This document shows, piece by piece, positions 1 to 6,481 of a stretch of DNA of 10,613 nt. The translations under genes and the position numbers were made by a program. The notes under the pieces were generated by a model. That model was given only the letters and a program-made list of their open reading frames with translations, was not told where the DNA came from and ran no database searches. Origin of the DNA: Acidobacteriota bacterium (GTDB lineage: Bacteria > Acidobacteriota > Terriglobia > Terriglobales > Acidobacteriaceae); the NCBI GenBank assembly GCA_021810175.1, contig JAJZJJ010000048.1, forward strand, positions 1 to 10,613. Reading direction: 5' to 3'. The first letter of the stretch is position 1. Each line of letters starts with the position of its first letter.

Positions 1-382
1 CGATCATCAGCACGATGGGGAGATACGACTTTGCCGCGGCTTCATTGAAGCAGTCCGGGCCCCGGATTTCCGGATCCCAAAATTTGGCAGACCCAATGGC
101 CGCGTCCCAGGATCGCTCGACCAGGCAAACAAAATGATTCGTTCCCTGGGCCGCAACCTCGAAACCCTGCCTTCCAAGAACCATGACCTCGGCCCGCGAG
201 GAAATGGCCGGCGGCGCGGCGCTCCGCGCAAGCGCCACTTCGGCAGTCCGATTCGCCATCAGGTACGCATGGACCGGCGCCATCCTGGGGTAACGCCGCT
301 GCACGTTTTGAGCCTGCGCCTGCAGGCCCGCGCCAGTCGCGATGACCAGCGCCGCGATCGCCCCGCATCGTTTCCACTCCAT
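1..382 (-). CDS. Secreted protein of unknown function, partial (C-terminus beyond left edge)
   Basis: The frame is open from ATG at 382 to the left edge, giving 127 complete codons without a stop. The start has a good ribosome binding site, GGGAGAGG (387-394 on the plus strand), four bases upstream. Residues 1-25 form a Sec signal peptide: a short basic start (MEWKRCG), a hydrophobic core and an Ala-Gln-Ala region where signal peptidase I would cut. The mature part contains the segments RYPRMAPVHAYLMANRTAEV, ALARSAAPAISS, VMVLGRQGFEVA and HFVCLVERSWD. It has two cysteines (in FVCLV and GPDCFN) that could form a disulfide after export. I recall similar short secreted proteins in Acidobacteria, but know no function. 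The gene lies 27 bp behind hxlR on the same strand and is probably co-transcribed with it, which makes it a candidate target or partner of that regulator. Longer reading frames overlapping it on the same strand give low-complexity translations and are shadows. Confidence 0.8.
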   Translation of the reverse strand, partial: MEWKRCGAIAALVIATGAGLQAQAQNVQRRYPRMAPVHAYLMANRTAEVALARSAAPPAISSRAEVMVLGRQGFEVAAQGTNHFVCLVERSWDAAIGSAKFWDPEIRGPDCFNEAAAKSYLPIVLMI

Positions 383-409
383 CGGCCCTCTCCCAGTTTC
401 GCTTCGACT

Positions 410-874
410 CTAATCCGGTACTTCTCGCCCGCTCAACCACGGCAGCAGCGGCGTCGGATCCCTTTGCTCCCACCGCCGCCGCGTCTCCTTCAGCACAGCC
501 TCGCGGTTCTTCGCCATCTCCGCGATCACCTCGCACGGCGCCCCGGTCTTTTCATGCTCCGCGCCCCAGATCAGTAACTCCAGCAGCACCGGCGCCAGGT
601 CGATTCCCTTCCGCGTCAGCCGGTAATTTACCCGCCTGCCGTCTTCCGGATCCGGCTCCGTTTCCACAATTCCAGCACGCTTCAGCCGCCGCAGTCGGTC
701 AGCCAGAATATTTGTCGCAATTCCCTCCCCCGAATGCTCGAAGTCATAGAATGTGCGAAATCCACGCACCATCAGATCGCGCACGATCAGCAGCGACCAT
801 CGATCGCCGAAAATCTCAAGCGAAATGCTCACCGGGCAGCCGGAACGATGCTGCTTCTGGGGACTTCCAGCCAC
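410..874 (-). CDS. HxlR-family winged-helix transcriptional regulator
   Basis: The product is 154 aa from GTG at 874. It matches the HxlR/MarR-like one-domain regulators: the family-typical N-terminal Cys-Pro (C13) and LEIFGDRWSLLIVRDL (residues 19-34), a recognition-helix region at about 51-70 (GIATNILADRLRRLKRAGIV) and the wing DGRRVNYRLT (78-87). HxlR proteins usually act as dimeric repressors or activators, and some family members, such as YodB, sense electrophiles or oxidants through the N-terminal cysteine. C13, and perhaps C114, could do so here, which is inference. The frame is open upstream to an ATG at 1000, but that extension would contain the promoter and dyad at 892-919 and has no family-like sequence, so GTG 874 (or TTG 883) is preferred. 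No Shine-Dalgarno is visible; the predicted mRNA leader is only about 10 nt. The secreted-protein gene follows after 27 bp and an M48-like gene is divergent. Either could be regulated by it. Confidence 0.88.
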   Translation of the reverse strand: MAGSPQKQHRSGCPVSISLEIFGDRWSLLIVRDLMVRGFRTFYDFEHSGEGIATNILADRLRRLKRAGIVETEPDPEDGRRVNYRLTRKGIDLAPVLLELLIWGAEHEKTGAPCEVIAEMAKNREAVLKETRRRWEQRDPTPLLPWLSGREVPD

Positions 875-891
875 GTCCCACAAACTAGCAA

Positions 892-919
892 AGTCTACTT
901 GTGTTTTGCAAGTGTTCAA
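892..919 (-). promoter_or_regulatory. hxlR promoter with embedded operator dyad
   Basis: Read on the minus strand: -35 TTGAAC (919-914), 16-bp spacer, -10 TAGACT (897-892), predicted start near 885, about 11 bp before the GTG. The spacer is almost entirely occupied by the dyad ACTTG-N7-CAAGT (897-913; plus strand ACTTGTGTTTTGCAAGT). A dyad between -35 and -10 immediately upstream of a HxlR gene is the usual position for autorepression. The sequence elements are directly visible; the binding is inferred. Confidence 0.6.
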
Positions 920-961
920 CTCGCACCACTGTATCGCGGGACAACTCCGGATCGAAACATC

Positions 962-991
962 TTGGCACGATCTCCGGGCCACCGCTATACT
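962..991 (+). promoter_or_regulatory. Sigma-70 type promoter of the M48-like gene (leaderless)
   Basis: TTGGCA (962-967) and TATACT (986-991) are separated by 18 bp, a close match to the housekeeping sigma consensus. Transcription would begin six to eight bases after the -10 box, at about 997-999, which coincides with the ATG at 999. No Shine-Dalgarno precedes that ATG, so the transcript is probably leaderless. Confidence 0.7.
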
Positions 992-998
992 GGCGCCC

Positions 999-2318
999 AT
1001 GTTTCGTTCGACTTTGGTTGCGGCCTGCCTTCTTCTTTCTGCCCTGTGTATTTCAGCTCAGGAAACCGACAAACCACCTGCATTGATCGGCTTTGTCACG
1101 CAGGTGACCTCCGCGCACATCTTCTATGTCAATGGGGTTCGCGTCGTTTGCGGCCTGAATACGAACAGTGTGAACGCCGTAACTCACATCTACGAACAGG
1201 GTTGTCCGAAACCGGCAGCCTTCCCGGGCGAGAAAATGAATATCTACGGGCGCTTGTACCGCAAACGCGCGACCGTGGATGCGACGACCATCCAGATTGT
1301 CCCGTCCTCGCTCAGTGACGTCTCCGGGTCCGCGGTGGTGGACGCACCACCGCGTCGCACCGCGAAGGGTTTGCTGGTGCGCGCCGACGGCTACTGGCTA
1401 CTGATCGGACCAACGACTTCCGTGAGATTCGAAAGCCCTCTCCACCGGCTCGCGGACATACAGGCAAATGTCTGGATTGACTACAAGGCCAAACTGCGGC
1501 CGGACGGTATGCTGGTGGCCAGCAAGGTGAGAATTCGACCGAATGTATTCACGCCTGAGGAGAAATGGAAAAACGAAAAATTCAGCAAGGTGGATCCATC
1601 CAAGGTCTCGAAAGACCAGGCACAGAGTGGAGCGAGCGCTGCGATCATTGGCCCGCGTCTCAAAAAGATTCCTGAATGGAAAGATCCCCCGATGCAGGCC
1701 CGTGTCACCCTAATTGGCGAAAAGCTCGTTCCGGGTTATCAGAAAAGTCTGCCGAACTCATCCTCCTCCAAACTCCACTTTCGCTTTATCGTCGTCGGAG
1801 GCATCATGTCGGAAGCGGCAGTTCCGCTTCCGGATGGCACGGTCCTCGTAGGCTACAAGGCTATTCAGCGCCTGAAAACGGATCCTCGGATCGCAGCCTT
1901 GCTCTCCTTTGAAATTGCCGCAATTCTGGAGCATGAGGCCTATCGAATGGCTGCTTTGCAGACCGGTCTCATGACCGCTGGTTCCGGGTCGATACTGACA
2001 GCTGAACTACTTAGTCCTGGAATAGGCCTGGCTCTCTTTGCCGGCTCGCGTGCGGCGCAGAATGCCATGCTGAGAAAAGTATTCGGCCAGTGCATTCGCG
2101 TCAGTTTTCAGTTGATGCATGATGGCGGTTACGATTTGAACGAAACAGTCCCCGCCTGGTGGCTGCTCAGTTCGAACAAGACCCAACCAACCGCCAAAAC
2201 CCCGCTAAATCCTTACTTAGCGATTCTCTGCCAATCTCTGACGGCAATTTGGCATGCCCCATCGTGGGCCGCTGTGGGTCAGCAGACCGCGACATCAAAC
2301 CCGAGCAGCGCCGCGTAA
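999..2318 (+). CDS. Secreted protein with OB-like repeats and a degenerate M48-peptidase-like domain
   Basis: The product is 439 aa from ATG 999; the start is fixed by the signal peptide (residues 1-20, MFRSTL, a Leu/Ala core, then CISAQ) and the promoter just upstream. The frame stays open upstream to 753, but that part has no protein character. Residues about 30-101 and 124-180 look like two related beta-rich units (GFVTQVTSAHIFYVNGVRV; GLLVRADGYWLLIG, ending VASKVRIRP), reminiscent of OB-like/DUF5666 folds. A Lys/Ser-rich linker (about 185-225) leads to a C-terminal part resembling M48 metallopeptidases: PLPDGTVLVGYKAIQRL (277-292) and IAALLSFEIAAILEHEA align with the family's P-x-G-hydrophobic strand and AAVLAHEIAHV helix. 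The HExxH zinc motif reads FEIAA (304-308), so both histidines are lost and proteolysis by the normal mechanism is unlikely. GYDLNETVPAWWLL (377-390) matches the late region of M48 proteins. A glycine/alanine-rich stretch (325-350) may be a membrane-associated helix. Base composition looks less GC-rich than its neighbours. Substrate and role are unknown. Confidence 0.8.
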   Translation: MFRSTLVAACLLLSALCISAQETDKPPALIGFVTQVTSAHIFYVNGVRVVCGLNTNSVNAVTHIYEQGCPKPAAFPGEKMNIYGRLYRKRATVDATTIQIVPSSLSDVSGSAVVDAPPRRTAKGLLVRADGYWLLIGPTTSVRFESPLHRLADIQANVWIDYKAKLRPDGMLVASKVRIRPNVFTPEEKWKNEKFSKVDPSKVSKDQAQSGASAAIIGPRLKKIPEWKDPPMQARVTLIGEKLVPGYQKSLPNSSSSKLHFRFIVVGGIMSEAAVPLPDGTVLVGYKAIQRLKTDPRIAALLSFEIAAILEHEAYRMAALQTGLMTAGSGSILTAELLSPGIGLALFAGSRAAQNAMLRKVFGQCIRVSFQLMHDGGYDLNETVPAWWLLSSNKTQPTAKTPLNPYLAILCQSLTAIWHAPSWAAVGQQTATSNPSSAA

Positions 2319-2354
2319 ATCTCGCTTCCGTAGTGCCCGGTTTACCATAACTCC

Positions 2355-2654
2355 GTGCCCGTAGCCGCCATGACCATCGAGCTCCGCATCGAACACGCCC
2401 ACTCCCTCAAGGACCGCCGCCAGGTGGTCCGCAGCCTGAAGGACAAGCTCGCCCACGCCTTCAACATCTCCATTGCCGAAATGGACGAGGCCGTCACCTG
2501 GCAGTCGGCCACCCTCGGCATCGCCGCCATCTCCGGCTCGCGCGACTACCTCACCGGCCTGATGGAGCAGGTCGAAGACGCCGCCGTCCGCCTCGCTCAG
2601 GGCCTCGGCGCCGAGGCCTCCGTCTCCTGGGAGTTCCTGGAGACTGCGCCGTAG
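2355..2654 (+). CDS. DUF503 (YlxP-like) small protein
   Basis: The product is 99 aa. It matches DUF503 throughout: an N-terminal strand MTIELRIEHAHSLKDRRQVV, then RSLKDKLAHAFNISIAEMDE, and a C-terminal half with GSRDYLTGLMEQVEDA. The family is about 90-100 aa, so the protein is full length. In Firmicutes ylxP sits in the nusA-infB-rbfA cluster; its molecular role is not settled, although links to ribosome maturation and cell-wall stress have been suggested. The GTG at 2355 is preferred to the ATG at 2370 because family members usually begin one short strand before TIEL (MPVAAMTIEL here). No good Shine-Dalgarno precedes either. It lies 36 bp after the M48-like gene and 43 bp before the ABC ATPase, so it may be co-transcribed with the exporter; I see no terminator between them. 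Confidence 0.88.
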   Translation: MPVAAMTIELRIEHAHSLKDRRQVVRSLKDKLAHAFNISIAEMDEAVTWQSATLGIAAISGSRDYLTGLMEQVEDAAVRLAQGLGAEASVSWEFLETAP

Positions 2655-2697
2655 CCGCCGTTTGCCTGCACGCCAGCCCGGTGCCACACTACAGCAG

Positions 2698-3483
2698 ATG
2701 AGTTCCGGCCCCCACTCCGTGCCCGCAGCCGCCGCCGCCCCCATCCTCGCCGTCTCCAGCCTGTGCAAGCAGTACGACGCGACCCTCGCCGTCGACGGCG
2801 TCTCTTTTCAGATCGCGCCGCACGAAATCCTCGGCCTCCTTGGCCCCAACGGCGCCGGAAAAACCACCACCATCAACATGATCCTCGGCGTCCTCGAACC
2901 CACCTCCGGATCCATCGCCATCGACGGCCGCAATCTCGCGCAACATCGCCGCCTGGCACTCGAACGCACCAACTTCGCCGCCGTCTACGCGCCCCTGCCC
3001 GGCAATCTCACCGTCGCGCAGAACCTCCGCATCTTCGGCATGCTCTACGCCGTGCCCGCGCTCCGCGACCGCATCGAGGAAGTCCTCGCCGAATTCGACC
3101 TCCGGCGCTTCCGCAATACCAAATGCGGCGTGCTCTCGAGCGGTGAGCAAACCCGCGTCGCTCTGGCCAAGGCCATGCTCAACCGTCCCCGCCTTCTGCT
3201 CCTCGATGAGCCGACCGCTTCCCTCGATCCCGCCACCGCCCGCGAAATCCGCGCCACCATCCGCGACTTCGCCCAGCGCTGCGACGTCGGCGTCCTCTGG
3301 ACCTCGCACAACATGATCGAAGTGGCCGACGTCTGCCATCGCGTGCTTTTTCTCTCAAAGGGACGCATCCTCCTCGAAGGCGATCCCCGCACCCTGCCCG
3401 CCGCTCACGGACACCAGACCCTCGAAGACCTCTTCGTCACCGTCGCGCGCGAGCCGCTCACGCTCCACCGGGAGGAAGACTGA
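2698..3483 (+). CDS. ABC-2 type exporter, ATP-binding subunit
   Basis: The product is 261 aa from ATG 2698. It is the cytoplasmic ATPase that powers the permease encoded directly downstream. Visible motifs: Walker A GPNGAGKTT (49-57), signature LSSGEQTR (146-153, a variant of LSGGQ), Walker B LLLLDEP (166-172) followed by the D-loop SLDP (175-178), and H-loop His204 (WTSH). The Q-loop region reads NFAAVYAPLPGNLTVAQNL (92-110): the glutamine that usually follows the strand before the LTV motif is missing. Related drug and NodI-like exporters of this general kind exist, but the substrate cannot be read from the sequence. An upstream TTG at 2662 would add 12 residues without conserved character, and neither start has a strong ribosome binding site. 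The stop overlaps the permease start (TGATG), so the two are translationally coupled. Confidence 0.92.
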   Translation: MSSGPHSVPAAAAAPILAVSSLCKQYDATLAVDGVSFQIAPHEILGLLGPNGAGKTTTINMILGVLEPTSGSIAIDGRNLAQHRRLALERTNFAAVYAPLPGNLTVAQNLRIFGMLYAVPALRDRIEEVLAEFDLRRFRNTKCGVLSSGEQTRVALAKAMLNRPRLLLLDEPTASLDPATAREIRATIRDFAQRCDVGVLWTSHNMIEVADVCHRVLFLSKGRILLEGDPRTLPAAHGHQTLEDLFVTVAREPLTLHREED

Positions 3484-4304
3484 TGCCCGGCTCTCTGCGG
3501 CGAAGCCTCTCCCGCACCTCCGCCCTGCTGCTCCGCCAGTTCTACCTGCTCCGCGGCAGCCCGGCGCGCGTCGTGCCGCTCTTTTCCTGGGTTGCCATCG
3601 ACATCGTTCTCTGGGGATTCATCACCCGCTACCTCAACTCCGTCTCCGGTGCGCGCTTCAACTTCATTCCCGCCATGCTCGGCGCCGTCCTGCTCTGGGA
3701 TTTCATGTCCCGCGTCATGCAGGGCATCACCACCGCCTTTCTGGAAGACGTCTGGTCCCGCAACTTCCTCAACCTCTTCGCCTCGCCGCTTTCCGTCTCG
3801 GAATACCTTGGCGGCCTGGTGCTCTCCAGCATCGCCACCAGCATGGTCGGGCTCGCCGTCATGGTCTCCCTGGCCACGCTCGCCTTCGGGCTTTCGTTTT
3901 TCGTCTACGGAGCCATGCTGGCCGCCTACGTCCTGGTCCTCTTCCTCTTCGGAATCGCTCTCGGCATCTTCGGCAGCGCTCTCGTCCTGCGCCTTGGCCC
4001 CGCGGCGGAGTGGTTCATCTGGCCCATCCCGGCTTTCCTTTCGCCGCTGGCCTGCGTCTTCTATCCGCTTTCCACCCTGCCCGTCTGGATGCAGGGCCTC
4101 GCCCGCCTCATCCCGCCCAGCTACGTCTTTGAAGGAATGCGCGGCGTGCTGGAGGGCCACCGGTTGGCCGCCAGTTCGCTCCTTATCGGAGCCGTCCTCG
4201 CTGTCGCCTACCTCCTGCTGATGGCCCGGCTCTTCACCGGCGTCTACCGCCACGCGGTCCGCACCGGGCTGATCGCCCGCTACAGCGCCGAAACGGTTAG
4301 CTGA
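3483..4304 (+). CDS. ABC-2 type exporter, permease subunit
   Basis: The product is 273 aa. It is an integral membrane protein with about six hydrophobic segments: roughly residues 28-48, 62-80, 108-134, 140-168, 173-200 and 229-250. The polar N-terminus (RRSLSRTSALLLRQFYLLRG) and the amphipathic segment between the first helices are typical of ABC-2/NodJ-like permeases, which export drugs, polysaccharides or lipids-linked compounds. The segment FLSPLACVFYPLSTLPVWMQ followed by IPPSYVFEGMRGVL is the usual C-terminal ABC-2 pattern (YPlstLP...lPlty.fegmR). Its ATG at 3483 shares one base with the TGA stop of the ATPase gene. It ends 6 bp before the convergent vapC stop, with no terminator in the gap. 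Substrate unknown; the partner ATPase is clear from the overlap. Confidence 0.92.
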   Translation: MPGSLRRSLSRTSALLLRQFYLLRGSPARVVPLFSWVAIDIVLWGFITRYLNSVSGARFNFIPAMLGAVLLWDFMSRVMQGITTAFLEDVWSRNFLNLFASPLSVSEYLGGLVLSSIATSMVGLAVMVSLATLAFGLSFFVYGAMLAAYVLVLFLFGIALGIFGSALVLRLGPAAEWFIWPIPAFLSPLACVFYPLSTLPVWMQGLARLIPPSYVFEGMRGVLEGHRLAASSLLIGAVLAVAYLLLMARLFTGVYRHAVRTGLIARYSAETVS

Positions 4305-4310
4305 TCCGCG

Positions 4311-4685
4311 TCAGTAGAACTGAAGTTCTGCCATGGGAAAGTGCTTCCGATTGCGCGTCCACAGCGAGGCCTCGCTTCTGACCGCCGAAGCTGCGATGAG
4401 CGCGTCACCCAGTTCCACATGATGACTGCGATGGAAGAGCCGCAGATAGTCTCCGGCCAGCTTTCCGGTCGCGGCATCGATCCCAACGCATTCCAGCGCG
4501 GCAAACAGCGCCGCCAGTGTCCTGTGTTCCTCCGGCAGCGCGCCCGCCCACAGTTCCGCCGCCGTCACCGGAGAATAAAGGACGCGGTCCTCGGAGCGGC
4601 ACAGTTCCAGCCACTGCTTCACCACGTCGCGGTTCCGGCCTCGCGACACCTCGATCAGAATGTCCGAATCCACCAGCACCGTCAT
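4311..4685 (-). CDS. vapC: VapC-type toxin, PIN-domain ribonuclease
   Basis: The product is 124 aa, the usual VapC length. PIN-domain acidic residues are in place: D6 (LVDSDILIE, with D8 nearby), E44 (PVTAAELWAG) and D94 (VELGDALIAASA), plus the C-terminal TRNRKHF (110-116) that completes the family's metal site and fold. These residues bind Mg2+ or Mn2+, and VapC toxins cut RNA, in several characterised cases tRNA. The target here cannot be predicted. The gene overlaps vapB by four bases (ATGA, 4685-4682), which ties toxin synthesis to antitoxin translation. Its 3' end converges on the ABC permease gene with a 6-bp gap. All key residues are present, so the toxin looks functional. Confidence 0.93.
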   Translation of the reverse strand: MTVLVDSDILIEVSRGRNRDVVKQWLELCRSEDRVLYSPVTAAELWAGALPEEHRTLAALFAALECVGIDAATGKLAGDYLRLFHRSHHVELGDALIAASAVRSEASLWTRNRKHFPMAELQFY

Positions 4686-4939
4686 GGACGGGAAAGCCTC
4701 TCCAGCCGGTCGCCGCGCCGCAGACTGCGGACGTATTCCTCCGCATCTCCAATGTCAGACCGGTCTTTCCGCAATCCGACCATGGCTCGCATTGCCTGCT
4801 CCCGCCCTTCTCGTCCCGCCAGATATCGCTCGCGCGCGGCTCGGCGCACCAGATCGGATATCGTCGTCTTCTCCCGAACAGCGCTCGCGTGCAGCGCATT
4901 CCACAGTTCGTCGTCGAGATAGAGTTGGGTCCGCCTCAT
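4682..4939 (-). CDS. vapB: VapB-type antitoxin, ribbon-helix-helix protein
   Basis: The product is 85 aa. The N-terminal 40 residues have the ribbon-helix-helix pattern: a beta strand RTQLYLDDELW (3-13), helix NALHASAVREKT and TTISDLVRRAARERYL (25-40). This DNA-binding domain dimerises and, with VapC, normally represses its own operon. The C-terminal half (about 45-85, ending LRRGDRLERLSRP) is charged and would wrap the toxin. The gene is first in the operon, overlaps vapC by four bases, and begins one base from the palindrome at 4940-4956. No Shine-Dalgarno lies before the ATG, which agrees with a predicted leaderless or near-leaderless transcript. Confidence 0.9.
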   Translation of the reverse strand: MRRTQLYLDDELWNALHASAVREKTTISDLVRRAARERYLAGREGREQAMRAMVGLRKDRSDIGDAEEYVRSLRRGDRLERLSRP

Positions 4940-4956
4940 GATGTATAGTATACATC
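4940..4956. promoter_or_regulatory. Palindromic vapBC operator overlapping the promoter
   Basis: GATGTATAGTATACATC is a perfect inverted repeat (8 bp, one central base, 8 bp) immediately upstream of the vapB ATG. On the minus strand it contains a -10-like TATACT (4952-4947), with TTGAGT (4977-4972) 19 bp upstream as a possible -35. On the plus strand it contains TATAGT and TATACA, with TTGGGT (4925-4930) 18 bp before the latter, which could serve der. Position and symmetry are those of a VapBC autoregulatory operator; binding is inferred. Confidence 0.75.
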
Positions 4957-4993
4957 GTCACCCAGGGACCAACTCAAACGATAATCGAACAGG

Positions 4994-6481
4994 ATGCCTA
5001 AACCAGGTCACAAGAAAAAGCCGCTGCTCCGGACAGCAACCGAAGGGTTGAAAATACCGGTGGCGGGCTTGTCCACCATTGCCATTGTCGGCCGCCCCAA
5101 CGTCGGCAAATCCACGCTCTTCAACCGGCTCACCGGCACCCGCCGCTCCATCGTCGGCGATGAGCCTGGCATCACCCGCGACCGCATCTACGGCCAGGTC
5201 GCCTGGGCCGGACGCACCGCGCGCCTCATCGACACCGGCGGCATCGTCCCCGATGACGAAGCGCTCATCCCCGCGGAAATCTTCCGCCAGGCCCGTTTTG
5301 CCCTCGACGAGGCCGATGCCATCGTCATGGTCGTCGACGGCCGCACCGAGCTGGCCGCTCCCGATCTCGACCTCGCCCGCCTGCTGCAGCGCACCGGCAA
5401 GCCGCTCTTTCTCGCCGTCAACAAGATCGACGCCGAATCGCTCGAAGCCGCCGCGGAAAACTTCCGCCGGATCGGCATCCGCAACCTCGTCCCCATCTCC
5501 GCCGAGCACGGCCACAACATTGGAGAACTCCTCGACGAAGTCTTCGCCGTCCTGCCGCAGCCCGCCGAACCCGAGGCTGAACCCGAACCCGAACCCGCCG
5601 AGGAAGCCGCCGCGCCTGAACTCCTCCGCACCCACGGCGAATTCGAACCGGACGAGACCCGTGTGGCCATCATCGGCCGCCCCAACGTCGGCAAATCCAC
5701 CCTGCTCAATGCCCTCACCGGCTCGGCCCGCGCCATCGTCTCGCCCATTGCCGGAACCACTCGCGACGCCGTCGATGAAGTCATGGAGTACCAGGGCAAG
5801 ACCCTGCGCATCGTGGATACCGCCGGCATCCGCCGCAAGGGCAAAACACGCCTCATGGCCGAAAAGCTCTCCGTTGTCATGGCGCGCCGCCACCTCGAAG
5901 CCGCCGACCTCGCCCTCCTCGTCATCGACGCCACCGAAGGCGTCACCGCCTCCGACGCCACCATCGGCGGCTACGCCCACGAAAGCGGCCGTTCCGTGGT
6001 CATCGTCGTCAACAAATGGGATCTGGTCACCACCGGCCGCACCGACGGCAAGCCTCCCGCCGACCGCGAAATCTTCGAGCGCCAGCTCCGTTCCGTCCTC
6101 AAGTACCTCAGCTACGCCCCGGTCATCTTCATTTCAGCCGCCGAAGGCCGCAACGTCTCCCGCGTGCTGGACACCGTCCTCCGGGTCGCCGCCGAGCGCC
6201 GCAAGCGCGTCTCCACCGGCCAGATGAACCGCTTCCTCGAAAAGGTCGACTTCCAGCGCGCCACCGTCCCCATGTCGAAGCGCGTCCGTGTCTTTTACAT
6301 GACCCAGGCCGCCGTCGCGCCTCCCACCTTTGTTTTGTTCACGGATCGGGACGTTCAGCTGCACTTCTCGTTTGAGCGATTCCTCGAAAATCAGATCCGC
6401 GCCGCCTTCGGATTCGAGGGCTCGCCCATCTGGTTCAAAGTGCGTGCCCGCAACGCCGCCTCCGGACCGGCATCCTCGTAG
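4994..6481 (+). CDS. der: Ribosome-associated double GTPase Der (EngA)
   Basis: The product is 495 aa, somewhat longer than the usual 435-490. Der is an essential GTPase needed for assembly of the 50S ribosomal subunit. Two tandem G domains are visible. G1 has P-loop GRPNVGKS (33-40), DTGG (80-83) and NKID (143-146). G2 has GRPNVGKS (228-235), DTAG (275-278) and NKWD (340-343), with SAAEG at 381-385. The C-terminal KH-like domain (about 395-485) carries the family signatures QMNRFLEK, KRVRVFYMTQ and PPTFVLF, ending in PIWFKVRAR. The linker between G domains is acidic and Pro-Glu rich (188-205). The N-terminus has about 27 residues before the first strand, basic at its start (MPKPGHKKKP). An AGG directly abuts the ATG, too close for a normal Shine-Dalgarno, so an internal start such as TTG 5048 or TTG 5069 is possible. 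It is divergent from vapBC across 54 bp. Confidence 0.97.
   Translation: MPKPGHKKKPLLRTATEGLKIPVAGLSTIAIVGRPNVGKSTLFNRLTGTRRSIVGDEPGITRDRIYGQVAWAGRTARLIDTGGIVPDDEALIPAEIFRQARFALDEADAIVMVVDGRTELAAPDLDLARLLQRTGKPLFLAVNKIDAESLEAAAENFRRIGIRNLVPISAEHGHNIGELLDEVFAVLPQPAEPEAEPEPEPAEEAAAPELLRTHGEFEPDETRVAIIGRPNVGKSTLLNALTGSARAIVSPIAGTTRDAVDEVMEYQGKTLRIVDTAGIRRKGKTRLMAEKLSVVMARRHLEAADLALLVIDATEGVTASDATIGGYAHESGRSVVIVVNKWDLVTTGRTDGKPPADREIFERQLRSVLKYLSYAPVIFISAAEGRNVSRVLDTVLRVAAERRKRVSTGQMNRFLEKVDFQRATVPMSKRVRVFYMTQAAVAPPTFVLFTDRDVQLHFSFERFLENQIRAAFGFEGSPIWFKVRARNAASGPASS

Noticed and set aside
42..536. Open frame of 164 codons on the minus strand
   Set aside because: It overlaps both hxlR and the secreted-protein gene in another frame and encodes a Gly/Arg/Ala-rich non-protein-like sequence. 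The frame starting at 382 has a signal peptide and ribosome binding site instead.
753..998. N-terminal extension of the M48-like protein to 753
   Set aside because: The extension overlaps hxlR, lacks protein character and would bury the promoter and the signal peptide.
4301..4314. CTGA/TCAG inverted repeat between the convergent permease and vapC genes
   Set aside because: The stem is only 4 bp and no T-run follows on either strand, so it is not a credible terminator.
4958..5980. Open frame of 340 codons on the minus strand
   Set aside because: It is antisense to der, Gly/Asp/Val rich and has no domain; it is a composition shadow.
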